From NCBI GenBank assembly GCA_024345305.1, contig BRON01000003.1, positions 1,364,001 to 1,428,000 on the forward strand: 64,000 nucleotides of DNA. Direction: 5' to 3'. Below, one piece after another: positions 11,506 to 24,400 of this stretch (positions are counted from its first letter, which is position 1; each line of letters starts with the position of its first letter). The notes below the pieces were generated by a model. It did no database searches and was not told where the DNA came from. It saw only the letters and a program-made list of their open reading frames with translations. This DNA is from Mrakia gelida (taxonomy: Eukaryota; Basidiomycota; Tremellomycetes; Cystofilobasidiales; Mrakiaceae). The position numbers and the translations under genes are program-made.

Positions 11506-12425
11506 TAAAACTCACGAGTCGCGAGCATGATTGAAGAATGAGAGACGTCGAACATGTTCGCCTCCGTACCTGCTTCCCAGACGGGCTTTGAGAAAAAGAT
11601 AAGAGACGAGTCAGATCATGGCCGGGTGGGAGAAGGAAAGCTCGAATTGTCGCGACTCACCTCGAGCTTCAGCTCATCCCACGCGAACCTCTCCCTCAAG
11701 ACGCTCTCCTGCATCCCCTCAAGACCCTTCAAGAACTCCATACTGAACGTCCCTCTGTACTCCTTCGAGACATCCGAGATCGTGTACTGAGGAGGCTCGC
11801 AGAGCTCGCAAGGCGACGGGGACCGCTCGATGGCCGTCGAAGTTGCTCGACGCGTCCTGGGAGTCGATACCTTCGAGGCTGGTTCAGGAGAGTGATGGTT
11901 CGGATCTCGATGGTAACAGGTCTAGAATCCAAAGTCGACGAGAGCTTTTTGAGCTCGAGGGAAGTCCGAGGCGAGGACGGCGGCGGCGAAGCGAAAGGGA
12001 GGGGAGAGGTGAGGGTGAAGGGTTGAGAGGTGGTCGAAGGCGAGTTGGACGATGTCGGTGGCTCGGTAGCCGTGGGCGGTGTGTATGATGCTGAAGAAAC
12101 GAGCAGAGGACGCCTCGTCAGCTCGGATTGTGCGAAAGGAGGAAAGAGAGACGACGACGAGCAAGACAAACGAGATGAGATCCTCGACGCTGGTGAGCTC
12201 TGATCTCCACGCATCTCGGTCGATGAACCTTAGGAAGAGGTGTAGTTCGACCGATGATTCCTGCATCTGAAGCTGCTTGATCTTCTTCCCCTTCGAGAGG
12301 GCTTCCTCGAACCAAGGGGAGGCGGTTTCGAGAAAGGATCGACGAAAGGGGAAGCGACCGCCGTCGCTGCTGAGGAGAGTGATGTCGACCTTGGAGGGTG
12401 AGGTAGGGATGACGATGGAAGGCAT
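11506..12425 (-). CDS. BTB/POZ domain protein (first of a tandem pair), reading frame interrupted or spliced at a TAG
   Basis: The start at 12425 begins MPSIVIPTSPSKVDITLLSS and enters a fungal BTB/POZ fold: D-I-T-L-L-SSDGGRF, FLETASPWFEEALSKGK, ELHLFLRFIDRD, then after an intron IIHTAHGYRATDIVQLAFDHL. BTB domains mediate dimerisation and often recruit Cullin-3 ligases. A TAG at about 11922-11924 ends the domain after ALVDFGF. The same frame then stays open into a clearly coding segment (CELCEPPQYTISDVSKEYRG, FLKGLEGMQESVLRERF) and a last exon ending MLATREF before TAG at 11506-11508. Either the TAG is a nonsense mutation or it lies in a 69-nt intron (donor GTCGAC, acceptor TCGAAG). An alternative in-frame start lies at 12521. 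The specific role is unknown. Confidence 0.65.
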
Positions 12426-12856
12426 TGCGGTGAAAGAGGAGGTTGAAGTAGGTGAGGCTGGAGAGGAAGGAGGTCGCTGGAGTGGAAGGGGAAGGGTTGA
12501 GGTTCTTGCCACCTTCTCCATCTGACGTACCAGCTCGAACTGGGCAGAGATGACTCTCCAAGTAAGCTGAGTGAAGAGAGAACGTGCATGAGATCGTAAT
12601 GTGATCGTGTCGAAAGGACTGGAAGGAAAGAGTCGACGCGTTACAAAACAGCGAGTCAGTTCGAGCTCCAGTCAGGAGAAAGAGGATCGAAGAGAGACTC
12701 ACGAGGTCGCAATCATGGATAGCTGGCGTGTGCAAGGGGCCCGATGGAGCGAGTGACGACGAAGGTATCTGAGGGAGGAAAGAGAGCGAGAGGAGGGTCA
12801 GTCGACGCGACTCGACTTCATCAAAACGAGACGACTCAAAGCGAGAAACGCACTGA
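12426..12856. promoter_or_regulatory. Spacer between the tandem BTB genes
   Basis: About 430 bp holding the 3' end of the second BTB gene and the promoter/leader of the first. Open frames upstream of 12425 could add an N-terminal exon, but I cannot support one. Confidence 0.4.
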
Positions 12857-13773
12857 TTAGAAGGTGAAATTCTTAGCCAAGCTTGGCCAGCTGGTAGACG
12901 TCGCTACAAAGAACTGCTCCTGCATGTGGAGAAGGGCGATGAAGACGGAGGGAGGGAACCTGTCGAGATACTTTCGAGGGATCGCGATGAGCTCAGGCTC
13001 AGAACTCTCGGCGCTGCGGCAAACGACCTGGGTAGAACCCCTAGAGCCGATGTAGTGTGTTGTTGCGTTGGCGCCGGGGATGGTTCTGAACTTTGCGAGG
13101 GCCGAACGAGCTAGATCCAGCTGATGGTAGACGACGGCGGCTCCGAAAACGGTAGGTGCATCTTTCTCGATGAAAGAGGATAGCAACCTACACGCCATCG
13201 AAGCGACGATAGGAGCGACGTACTTGTCCGAGATACGTAAAAGGCTGGAGAACCAGATAAGCGAGCTTCAGTTCGCTAGCGAGCGAGACATGAGGGGAAG
13301 GAAACGCCGAGCTCACTTTTCGACCTGCTCGAGCTCCAAGATGTTCGGTCTCTTCGTCTCTCTCACAACGAACTTCAGGAACACAGCGAGAATCAGCTCC
13401 TTCTCCTCCAACTTGATCGTAGGCAGCCCTGTATCCTTATCAATGTCCTGTCCTTCCTTGTTCGAGCTCAAAGCCTTGAACATGTTGTCGAAGACTTCCG
13501 ACGCCGCCTGGAGGTAGACTTGTCGAACGAGGAAGCGGACTCCATCTCTGCTGACGAGGACCACATCTGAATCGGGGTCTCGGAAGTCAGGATGGGTGCG
13601 AGAGGGAGTGGAAGAAAGGATCTAAGAGGAAGGGAGGCGATGAAGGAGGGAGGGAGGGTGCCTCGTCAGTTTGGATTTTGATGGCGAGAACTGAGAGAGA
13701 GAAAAAAACTCACATCTGTGGGACCGCTAGCTGCTACGAGATGGTCTACGAGTGATTGAGTAGGGCTGGACAT
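12857..13773 (-). CDS. BTB/POZ domain protein (second of a tandem pair)
   Basis: The first exon starts at 13773 (MSSPTQSLVDHLVAAS). The BTB core follows: SDVVLVSRDGVRFLVRQ, LQAASEVFDNMFKAL, KLEEKELILAVFLKFV, then after an intron SLLRISDKYVAPIVASMACRLL and IEKDAPTVFGAAVVYHQLDLA. It ends KNFTF before TAA. Acceptor choice at the first intron is ambiguous by a few residues; an alternative would add a DPDS-like start to the domain, which many fungal BTB proteins have. The same fold and layout as the adjacent gene indicate a tandem duplication, but sequence similarity is modest, so the duplication is old. Its 5' end is 218 bp from the divergent CENP-A gene. Confidence 0.75.
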
Positions 13774-13991
13774 GTTTCAGACGAGATTTGGACGAGTTTG
13801 AGATGCTGGGAGTTCGGAGGGAACGAGGAGAGAAATGGCTGGCAGAGGGAAGAGTGAACTGCAACGACGACATCCAGGCCCCTTCTCCACTCCTTCGCTT
13901 CAACCCAGAGATCATATCTCTCACCCCAGGACCTCTTACAGCCACTCTCTCATCCCACTATACCTTCGACTCTCGTTAAAAATCTCTACGG
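13774..13991. promoter_or_regulatory. Bidirectional promoter, BTB gene / CENP-A
   Basis: A 218-bp spacer between divergent start codons. No clear core element is seen. Confidence 0.4.
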
Positions 13992-15070
<1,079 letters not shown>

Positions 15071-15486
15071 GCTTCGTGTTGGTTGGGTCGGACGAGGTGA
15101 GTCTTGTCGTCGTCTCCCTCCAATTCCCTCCGTCCCTCGCCTTCTTACTTTGCTGACCTGGCTCTTCCTTTCGTCACACAGGCTTCGTCTCTCGCTGTTG
15201 TGTCTTTCTCTACTCGTGTTCCTCGTCAGGAAGGAGCTCGTCGGTCGTGTTTTCGTTCGGTTTCGTTTTCCCTTCCCTCCCTCTTCAACTCTTCGTTCCC
15301 TTGCCGGCGTGCAGGGAACGCGATCAATACCCACTCTAGTTTTAGTTAGGTTCTCACTTATCATATCCACCATTTTCCTCGGACCTCTCTCTGTTGTCAC
15401 ATCGGGTGAGAGCCAAGCAGAATCGCAATAAACCAAACCGAACGAAACGAACCCAAACCGAACCCAAGTCTAGCACACAAGCAAAT
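15071..15486. other. Convergent intergenic space with a 3'-UTR intron of CENP-A
   Basis: 27 nt after the CENP-A stop a well-formed intron is visible at 15097-15181 (GTGAGT donor, GCTGACC branch-like site, CACACAG acceptor). The remaining sequence up to the methyltransferase end is non-coding, with short repeats such as accgaac/acgaa near 15430-15465. Confidence 0.55.
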
Positions 15487-17794
15487 CTACTTCTCCTCCT
15501 CAGCAACGATCTTCTTCACCTTCACCTGCATCCAAACCCGGTACATCTTGAGCTGCTTCTTCCTGTTGACGAGCTGCAAAACGAACGAACGAACGAACGA
15601 ACGCGAGGAAGGGGGAGGGAGTCAGTTCGACGAACGAAGGCACGCGGCGAAGCAAGACCGGACGTACAAGCCGTCGATCCACTCCCAACTGATCGAGAGA
15701 AAAGAGAGGGTGAGGAGGATGCCAGGGCGAGGGAGAGGTGGGGAAGTAGTTGGAGACGGGAGGAGAGGCGGAGGAGGAGGTGGTTGGCGCGGGAAGACCC
15801 GCCTCTGTTGTTGTTGCTGTTGCTGTTGTTGTTGTTGTTGTTGTAGGTGTTGTATGCTCAGTCGACGAGACCTCCTCGACGACCAACTTCTCGAGAGTCT
15901 CAGCGAGCTTCGCGTCCTCCACGACTGAGGGAGCTGAAGCGAGAACGACCACCTCTCCTGGCGTCGCAGGTGTCGACGACGACCCGTCCTCGTTGGCGTT
16001 GGCAGGGGCGGAGGTGGTGTGAACCTCGACGGGGAAGGGAGCTGGTTCACCGGTGAAGATTCGGGCGAGGTCATCTGCGGAAACGAAAACGAGCGAACGA
16101 AGGGGGTGAGTTTGAGCGCGAGCGAGCGAGGGAGGTTGAGAGTTGGGTTGAGCGAGGCTCACCCGAATCGAAGAAAAACACCCTCGTCCCATCCCCCCGA
16201 ATATAGAAATCCTCATCCAGCATCCGGTTCCCCTTGATCCTCATCTGTGCCAGATCGTGTCGTCCGTAGTCTCGAAGGAGGACCATTCCTCCTGGTTTGA
16301 GCATCTGTAGCGGAAACGCGAAGAACGAAACGAACGCGAGCGTTAGTTCTGCCCTCCTTTTATCTCCAACAAGAACTCAAGAAAGCGAGACCGGCGTTCT
16401 TGCTCACCCTCCAAACATTCCCCATAGCCCTCTCCCATTCGTCTCCCGGCTTGAGCGCACTGAGCACAAACACCATCACAGCGATATCGACCGTTCCAGG
16501 CTCGATACAGTCCGGGATGGAAGGGGAGGAGAGATCCCAGACGGCTGCGTTGACTTTCCCGATGTGGGGGGTGGTGTAGAGGGGGTTTTCCTGCCAGGCG
16601 AGGAACGAAAGGTCAGCGAGGCGAGGAGCGAGGGAACGAAACGACGCGTCGAAACGAGGCTGACCTTGACAACGTCGATAGCAGATTTGGAGTAGTCGAA
16701 CCCGTGGATGGAGAGTTCGTGGTTCTCGTTGGCTTGGTAGATTGGGTAGAGAGCGTTTCCGGCACCCTGCAAAGCACGGAATTAAATCAAGTCAGCGTTA
16801 AGGAGAGAGATAGAGAGAGAGGGAGTTGGACGAACGCATCCGATCTCGATGATCGTTCGGGGTCCAGCCTGTGCGAAGCGAAAATGAGCAGGTCAGTAGA
16901 TGGAGGAAGGGAGGAGTGGTGATGGGGAGAAGGGGGACGTACATCAGCCTTAGTCATCTCCATAAGCTCAGGGAACTCGAGTCGAAGCCATTTCCTGTCT
17001 TTGAAGAAGCTGAACGACGGACGAGCAGTCGAGGTCAGTTTCGAGTCGCCCGCGAAGAAAAAATGGCGAAGCGGACACACCTCTCCCTGTGAGTATCGTA
17101 GAACCGCTCCCAGAAACTGGCAGGGCTTTGGTTGTAGATCTCTGGCAAGCCAAACCAAACGAACGAACGCGAGTGAGCTTTCCGCCTTTTGGTTGAGCTC
17201 GCAAGAGACGGGAGGACTGACGTTTCATCTGATCCGATACGGGCTTCTCCCTCTGGATCTTCTTGACCTTCTCGACTTGTTCGTCGAGATCCTTGGGAGG
17301 AGGAGCGTGGTCCCTGGGAGTATAGAGAAGAGGAAGGAGAGGGCAAGGTGAGCTTCGCCTCGAGCTCGTGAGAGGGAGCGGTGAGCTTGTTTGGAGGTTT
17401 TAGGGTGTCGTTGGGATGGTATGGATGTATAGATCCGAATGAGCGAGGTCTCTATATTGTGGGATTGGAGCAACGGCGGTAGAAGAGGACACGAAGAACT
17501 TCCCTCCCTCCTCTCACTCGTTGAGCTTCAACCTCTCCTTCCCCTCCCTCCCCCGAGCTCATTCGACCTCCCCGTCCCACCCAGAGCCAGGAAAACTCAC
17601 CAAGCATTAAGAGTGAAGACCTCCTCCTCATCCTTGAGGATTCTAGTCCCCCATTCCTCGTCCCTGAGCACTGAGTTGAGCTCGTGAGGAAGTTGACTTT
17701 TGACCGAGCTCGTCGACTTCGACCTCTTCTCAGCTTCAGTCTTCTCGAACGAGCCGGTGGGAGGAGGGGCGGTTGAGATAGAGGAGGAGGACAT
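15487..17794 (-). CDS. METTL2/TRM140-type tRNA (cytosine-3) methyltransferase
   Basis: SAM-dependent enzyme expected to form 3-methylcytidine at tRNA position 32 in the cytosol. The start at 17794 gives [18 protein letters not shown]. The conserved order is: [64 protein letters not shown], the SAM motif [33 protein letters not shown], then [39 protein letters not shown], and a C-terminal [20 protein letters not shown]. Between FFFDSDDLARIF and the C-terminus there is a low-complexity insertion of about 90 residues with a threonine run coded by an ACA/GCA microsatellite. Seven or more introns. The family match over the catalytic core is strong. Whether it is the METTL2 or METTL6 branch is not decided, though the N-terminal WGTRIL block favours METTL2/TRM140. 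Confidence 0.88.
15580..15603. repeat. Tetranucleotide microsatellite (ACGA)n
   Basis: About six ACGA/CGAA units in the last intron of the tRNA methyltransferase gene. Confidence 0.7.
15804..15855. repeat. Trinucleotide microsatellite inside coding sequence (poly-threonine tract)
   Basis: TGT/TGC repeats on the plus strand. On the coding minus strand they read as ACA and GCA, giving a threonine/alanine run in the variable linker of the tRNA methyltransferase. Copy number is probably polymorphic. Confidence 0.8.
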
Positions 17795-18070
17795 GGTGAG
17801 GATTCTGTTGAGTTGAGTTGAGCGTTTGGATATCCGAGCGAAAGGGAGCATGCACGTTTGGGGGAGGGAATCAAAGGGAAGGGAGAGGAGAAAGGTGAGC
17901 TCGAACGAATCGACCAAACTTCTGAAAAGAGAGCGTCCCTTGTTCGACTCTCAACGACCAGCTTCAACTTCTTTTCTAAACTCAATCAGGTCAGTCTCGT
18001 AAACATCCTGATCTTCTCAAGTGATCTGAAGGAGCTGACTCGATTTGATTGATCTGTGGCCTCTCCAGCG

Positions 18071-20619
18071 ATGTACTCTCCCGTCCTCGCCCTCTTCTCT
18101 TCGCTGTCCGCTCGACTCAAAGAAGCAGCTGAGGATCCCTCGGTAGACTACAAAGGTTTCGTCCTTTGGTTCGGAGCTCTCACCTGGGCTTTCCAGAGTT
18201 ATCTAGTGTGAGTTCACGGCCCAGAGATCCGGAGCCAGCATGAGAGCGAGCGTCGAAGAAGGAGAAGGAGAGAGAGCTCGATCGGAAGGTGTTGTTCGTC
18301 GTCCAAGCTGACCATCTCCCCTTCCTTCCTGCCTCTGTTCTCGCGACTGGTAGACTTCGTCAACTCCCCCTCTACTCCAAACCCCCTCCTCCGAACCTGG
18401 TCGCGCACATCACCAAAGAAGATCTCGCGAAGTCCCAATCTTACGGACGAGACAAGGCGTTGTTCTCCCTCTTCTCCCTCGCCTGGGGTCAGATCCTCGA
18501 GTTCGCGGTAGTCTACCGCGACGGCTTCTCGAAAGTATGGCAGGTCTCCCAGGATTTCGTTGGGCCTGTTTACACTGGAGGAGTGAGTCCTGCTTTCACG
18601 ACGCTTCCCCGTTCGAAAGCGGAGGAGGAAGGACGCAAACGATCGAAGCTCACACCTCACCTCCCTCCTCCTTCCCTCCTTCTTCCCGTTCTAGATCCTC
18701 CACTCCCTCCTCTACGCGACTCTCCTCACCCTGATGATGTATATCCCCACCATCCCCCTCTCGCTCATCTCCACCTTCGTCGTCGAGGAGAAGCACGGAT
18801 TCAACAAGTCAACCCTGGGACTCTTCCTCACCGACATGCTCAAAGGTCAACTCGTCGTCGCCGTCCTCGGTCTACCTCTCCTCGCTGGATTCCTCAGGAT
18901 CAAGATCTGGGCGGGAGATAGCTTCGTTGGATGGTTGATGTTGTTCTTGTGAGTTCGCCGTCTTTTCAATTTTCTCTCCTGCTCGCGGATGGGTCCGACG
19001 AAACAAAACAAAAACGAGAAGAGCTCATCACGTCCTCCCTCTCCTCCCTTTCCCTCCCTTCCTACAAGCCTGATCTTCCAACTCGCCGTAACCGCCATCT
19101 ACCCAACCTTCATCCAACCTCTCTTCAACAAGTTCACCGCTCTTCCCGAAGGTCCCATCAGGGAGAAGGTCTCGGCTCTCTCCAAGCGACTCAACTTCCC
19201 ACTCAAGCATCTGTACGAGATCGATGGAAGCAAGAGGTCCGGTCACAGCAACGCGTTAGTTCCTCCCTGCCTCGACGCGTCCGTCCTTCTGCGAGTAGAC
19301 GTTCTGACGAAGGTTTTGGATGGCTTGTTCGTTCGCTTCAGCTACTTCTACGGTCTCCCATGGTCGAAGCACATCGTCATCTACGACACGCTCATCGAGA
19401 AGAGTTCGCCTGAGGAGGTTGAGGCTGTTCTTGGTGAGCCTCGCGTCCACGCCTCCCTCCCTTCTCACCTCCTAGCTCTCTCGCTCGCTAACCAACCCGT
19501 CCTCTTCCTCTCGATTCTACAGCTCACGAACTCGGTCACTGGGCGATGTGTTCGTCCCCACCCCTCCCAGCCCTCCTCCCTTTGATCTCGTCTTGTCTCG
19601 TCTCGCCCTCGCTGACTTCCTTCCCCTCCTCCTCCCTCACTCCACCAGCCCATCCCTCCAAACTCCTCTTCCTCTCCCAGTTCCACCTCCTCCTAACCCT
19701 CACCCTCCTCCACCTCTTCCTCCAAAACCCAACCCTCCTCCAATCGTTTAACTTCCCCCCTTCCTCCTACCTCACCTCAACCCCGCCTCTCATCGTCGCC
19801 TTCCTGCTGTCCCAGCTCATCATGGCCCCCATCGATCAGGCGTTTTCACTGGGCTTGAACTTCGTGACAAGGAGGTTCGAGTACCAGGCGGATCGGTTTG
19901 CGTGTAAGCTGGGAGAGGGGATGGGAGAGGAGTTGGGGAAGGCGTTGAGGAAGTTGCATGTGAATAATCTGGCGACTGTTAATACCGATTGGCTGTGAGT
20001 ACTAGGCTTGATTTGTTTGGGTTGGGTTGGGTTTGTTGTGAAGGGGAAAGTGGGGTGGGTGGGTAGGCAGAAGGAAGGGTGACAGACGTTGTTCGCGAAG
20101 GAGGAGGGAGGTCGAGGTCGCACGAGTCGATCTCGACGTTCCATTCCCTCTCTCGACCCCTAGAGTTGACTGTCGAGAGAGAACGAAAGAAGCTAGAGAA
20201 GCACATTGGGGGTGGGTCGGTGATTGAACCACGAGGATGGTAGACGTGTTCGCGAAGGAGGAGGAGGGAAGCTCGACGAGGTTCGATGAGTCGGCTTCGA
20301 CCGATTTCATTCCTTCCTTCGACTCCTGACTTTTGGCTTTGTTGTCGAGGTTGGAGGATGGTTACGAGGAGTGGCTATGCTGGAAGGAGAGGATCCCAGA
20401 CGCGTTTGAAGAAGAAGGTGGAGGTTGGTCGATGAGTCGACGCGCGAACTGACCTCTCCCCTCCCTTTCCTCCTCTCCCTTTTCCTCAGCTACTCGGCTT
20501 ACCACCACTCGCACCCTACTCTTCCCGAGCGACTTCGAGCCATCGACGACTTCGTGGCCGACTACTACGACGCCAACAAGCATCTGAAGCTCAGGAAGGA
20601 CGCCGTCAAGTTGGAGTAG
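18071..20619 (+). CDS. STE24: STE24 CAAX prenyl protease (M48 metalloprotease)
   Basis: Integral ER-membrane zinc protease that removes the AAX tripeptide from prenylated proteins and makes the first N-terminal cut of a-factor-type pheromones. Start MYSPVLALFSSLSARL. Multiple membrane segments (FVLWFGALTWAFQSYLV; LLYATLLTLMMYIPTIPLSL; FVGWLMLFLLIFQLAVTAIY). The family blocks are PLYSKPPPPNLV, VEEKHGFNKSTL, the luminal YPTFIQPLFNKF, KRSGHSNAYFYG, the zinc motif HELGHW, and the downstream RRFEYQADRFAC with the third zinc ligand. The end is YSAYHHSHPTLPERLRAIDD. The zinc motif sits in a 27-nt exon (19523-19549). The last intron (19995-20489) is 495 nt, far longer than the others, and carries an internal duplication. 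Assignment is firm. Confidence 0.93.
20041..20330. repeat. Imperfect tandem duplication inside the last STE24 intron
   Basis: A block starting near GGGTGGGT and continuing through GTTCGCGAAGGAGGAG occurs twice with a period of about 155 nt (second copy from about 20208). The copies diverge by scattered substitutions and small indels. Confidence 0.6.
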
Positions 20620-21478
20620 AGGTGGAAGGGATGAAAAAGTCGGACGGACGGACGCGAGATCGAATGACCTCCCCTTTTTCTTCCTTCCCCAGGTCGAGAC
20701 ACCTCTAGGGGTAGGCAAACAGACGATCCAAGAAGCGTGCTCCTAGTACACAACAGGTTCCACAGAGGGTCTCGGCTGAAGGTCTGTCTCGGGAGAACCA
20801 CTTCAGAACGTCGCTCGTCGCGTTTTGCAAGAAGTGAGCTTCGACCTCCTCCCTCCATCTCGATCTCCTCCATCTCCGCCCTCGGTCCAGCAACTCCCGC
20901 TGTTAGCTCTCTTAGCTCTGATCATGTCGCCATAGATAGAGCGCTGATCGTTTAGGATCCGAGGAGATGAGCTGGTGAGTTTTTGCCTCCAAGTTTCAGC
21001 TCGCTCGACGCGTCTCGAATTTCGCTGACGTCCTTCCCTCTCCTTTTCCTTCCTTCGCTACCGATCAGACCAGACCTTCCCTTCCCCTTCGCTTGGCCTC
21101 GCATTTATCGTTTTGTTGACACCTCGGGGGCTTAGACAGAAAAAGAGGGGAGAAGGCGAGAGCCCAAAGGGAAGCTGAACACACCCCTCGCCGGCAGCCG
21201 ACCCCTGTCGAAGGGTCTTTCCCTCTTTTTCCCCTCTCCAGCCTCTTCTTCAAAAGCTCACTTCTTGCACACACCTCTCTTTCTCTTCATCAACTTCCAT
21301 CCCCTCCCTCCCTCTTCCTTTCCCTTCCCTTTTTTCCCCTCCTCTCGTTCTCGGCTCACACTCACTCACTCGGTTTCGGCTCAACCACAACACCCTACCC
21401 TCCCCTCCCTCCTTCGTCTTTCACAGACCCTTCCCTCTTCAACTACTCATCCCAGCGGGATCTTTTCCTTTTTCACCA
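20620..21478. promoter_or_regulatory. Promoter region of the PriA-like gene
   Basis: About 860 bp after the STE24 stop. The left part is mixed sequence with no supportable gene. From about 21240 to the ATG at 21479 it is almost pure pyrimidine (CT-rich leader), as is usual upstream of strongly expressed fungal genes. A GACGCGTC palindrome lies at 21005-21012. Confidence 0.5.
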
Positions 21479-24400
21479 ATGAAGCTCTCTACCACCACCT
21501 TCCTTCCTCTCGCAGCGGTCGCTTACCTCGCCTCGTTCGCCTCTGCGTCGCCCGATACGTCGTCTCTCGAATCTCGAACTGGGAGTGAGTGACCTTCATC
21601 TTCCCTCCCCATCTTCACCTTCACCGCCTTCCCTTCCTTTACCCGATCGGCTATCTGTTCGACCAAAGCTGACCTTCATCTCTCTCTTCGCTTTCGTGCA
21701 GACTTCAAATGGTCCTGGGGAGGATGCGACCTCCAAAAGGGAGGACCTTCGACCACTCCTGCTTACCCTACCGATTGGCACTCGAGAGGTCTCTCGTGTG
21801 GAGACGACTGGTACTACCACTCTACGAAGAAGTGAGTACTGCCTTCTTTTCTTGGAGTTGGCGAGGGAAGGAAGGAAAAGGAGGGAAAGGGACGAAGAGA
21901 GGGGAGGGGAGGGAGGTCGAGATGAAGACGAAAGGGTCGAAGCGTCGGTTGGGTTCGCGAGCACCCGGGTATAGATATGACACCAAAGCTGACCTTTCCT
22001 TCCTTCACTCTCTTCGCCTACAGGTTCTGTGTTCCTCGAAACGACCCTGGAACTGCTTCGCCTACCTCTTCTTGGTGAGTTGACCTTCGAACGAGCAAAC
22101 GAACGAAAGGTCGACTCGTCCTGACCTCGGTCTTTCTCCCCATCACGTCCCTCCCTCCATCTCTTCCAGTTCTTCCGACAAGCCCTGGGACTCTTCCAAC
22201 AAGTGCTGCAAGAACAAGTGTTCCGGTACTGGTGAGTCGCTTCTCTATCTCTCTTCCTCGAACGAACAAACTGACCTCGCTCAAACGCGTTTCGTTTCCT
22301 TTTCTTTCCCACTCAGAGTTCTACTTCCTCGGAAAGGACATCTGTCTCCCAACCGCCGTCCCTTCCTCCGTCCCTTCGTGCCCTACCGGAAAGACCTGCC
22401 CTTCCGGATGGATCTACAACTCCAAAGGCTGTGAGTTCTCTTTTCGAGCTTCGACTCCCACCCTCCGTCTCTCGGTCCGTCTGAGCTGATCGTTTCGCCC
22501 TTCCTTCCAGACTGTGTTCCCAAGACCTCGTCGTTCTCGCCTACTCCCAGCTGTTCCGTAGGAAGCTGCGATAAGACTACCTACCTTTGCAACACCTGCA
22601 AGTCGACTGGTGAGCTCTTCTTTTCTCTCTCGACTCGACCGTTCGTTCGTCGCTCGAAACTGATTCGACGCGTCTTCCTTCAGAGTTCTGGTTCGCCGCA
22701 AAGGAGGTCTGTCTCCCCAACACCCCTCCTGCGGCTTCGACTTGCCCTGGAGGAAAAGTCTGCCCCGCCAACTGGTACTACACGAGCAAGGGCTGTGAGT
22801 TTCGCGATCGACTCGTTTCTTCTCGTTTCGCTTCGCCTGAGCTGACCTCGTCTTTCCTTTCGCCCAGACTGTGCTCCCAAGTCCTCCACCACTTCTACCA
22901 CTCCCAGCTATACCAGCGGAACCTGCGACGCGACCACCTTCCTCTGCAACACCTGCAAGAGCTCTGGTAAGTCAAGCGTTCTGCTTTTTGTTCGTTCGAG
23001 ATCGAAGCTCACTCGACGCGTCTTCCTCTCCTTTCCCTCAGAGTTCTGGTTCGCCGCAAAGGAGGTCTGCCTTCCCAACACTCCTCCCGCCGCCACCGTC
23101 TGCCCCGGAGGAAAGGTCTGCCCCGCTAACTGGTACTACACGAGCAAGGGATGTGAGTTCGCGATCGAGTCTTTCGTTTCATTTCGTTTCGCTTCGCCTG
23201 AGCTGACCTTGTCTTTGCTTTCCTTCAGACTGCGCTCCCAAGTCTTCCACCACCTCCACCACTCCTTCCTGCACCAGCGGAGTCTGTGATGCGACTACTT
23301 TCCTCTGCAACTCGTGCAAGAGCTCTGGTAAGTCGAGCGTTCTTCTTTCTCGTTCGAAGACGAAGCTGACTCGACTCGTTTTCCCTTTCCTATCTTGCAG
23401 AGTTCTGGCTCGCCGCCAAGAGCGTCTGCCTTCCCAACTCTCCTCCCGCCGCCTCTACTTGCCCTGGAGGAAAGGTCTGCCCTGCCAACTGGTACTACAC
23501 GACCAAGGGCTGTGAGTTCGGGATCGATTATCTTCTCGTTTCGCATCGCCTGGACTGACCTGTCGTCTTTGCTTTCCTTCAGACTGCGCTCCCAAGTCTT
23601 CCACCACCTCCACCACTCCTTCCTGCACCAGCGGAGTCTGTGATGCTACTACCTTCCTCTGCAACTCGTGCAAGAGCTCCGGTGAGTTCGAGCGTTCTTC
23701 CTTTTTCTCGTTCGAAAACGAAGCTGACTCGCCGCGTCCTCCTTGCTTTTCTTCAGAGTTCTGGTTCGCTGCCAAGAGCGTCTGCCTTCCCAACTCTCCT
23801 CCCGCCGCCTCTACTTGCCCCGGAGGAAAAGTCTGTCCTACGAACTGGTACTACACGAGCAAGGGCTGTGAGTTTGCGATCGATTCTTCTCTCGTTTCAC
23901 GTCGCTCGAGCTGATCGCGTCTCCTCTTTCTCTCCTCGATTAGACTGTGCTCCCAAGACCCCCTCGACTTCGACCACTCCTTCCTGCACTAGCGGGACCT
24001 GTGACGCGACCACCTTCCTTTGCAACTCGTGCAAGAGCTCTGGTAAGTCGAGTTTTCATCGTTCTCTCGTTCGAATGCGAACTGACTCGACGCGTCCTTC
24101 CTCAGAGTTCTGGTTCGCCGCGAAGGAGGTTTGTCTCCCCAACACCCCTCCCGCCGCTTCTACTTGCCCCGGAGGAAAGGTCTGCCCTACGAACTGGTAC
24201 TACACGAGCAAGGGCTGTGAGTTCGCGGTTCGATGCTCTTCTCGTTTCGCTTCGTTCGAGCTGATCGCGTCTCTGCTTTCCTTTTCTCCATCAGACTGTG
24301 CTCCCAAGACCCCTTCTACTTCGACCACTCCCTCCTGCACTAGTGGATCTTGCGACGCTACCACCTTCCTTTGCAGCTCGTGCACTTCGAAGGGTGAGTT

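Noticed and set aside
3412..12425. Reassignment of UAG to a sense codon, suggested by two in-frame TAG codons.
   Set aside because: Several well-identified genes here (GLE1, UTP5, STE24, TGS1) end in TAG at the expected place, so TAG is used as a stop.
15394..15846. Plus-strand frame rich in Arg/Glu with a leucine run opposite the tRNA methyltransferase.
   Set aside because: The leucine run is the reverse reading of the ACA/GCA microsatellite; the minus strand carries the recognisable enzyme.
20244..20330. Second copy of the duplication in the STE24 intron as an alternative exon (open frame VFAKEEEGSS...).
   Set aside because: It has no matching STE24 homology, ends in a stop after about 28 codons, and the flanking exons already join correctly without it.
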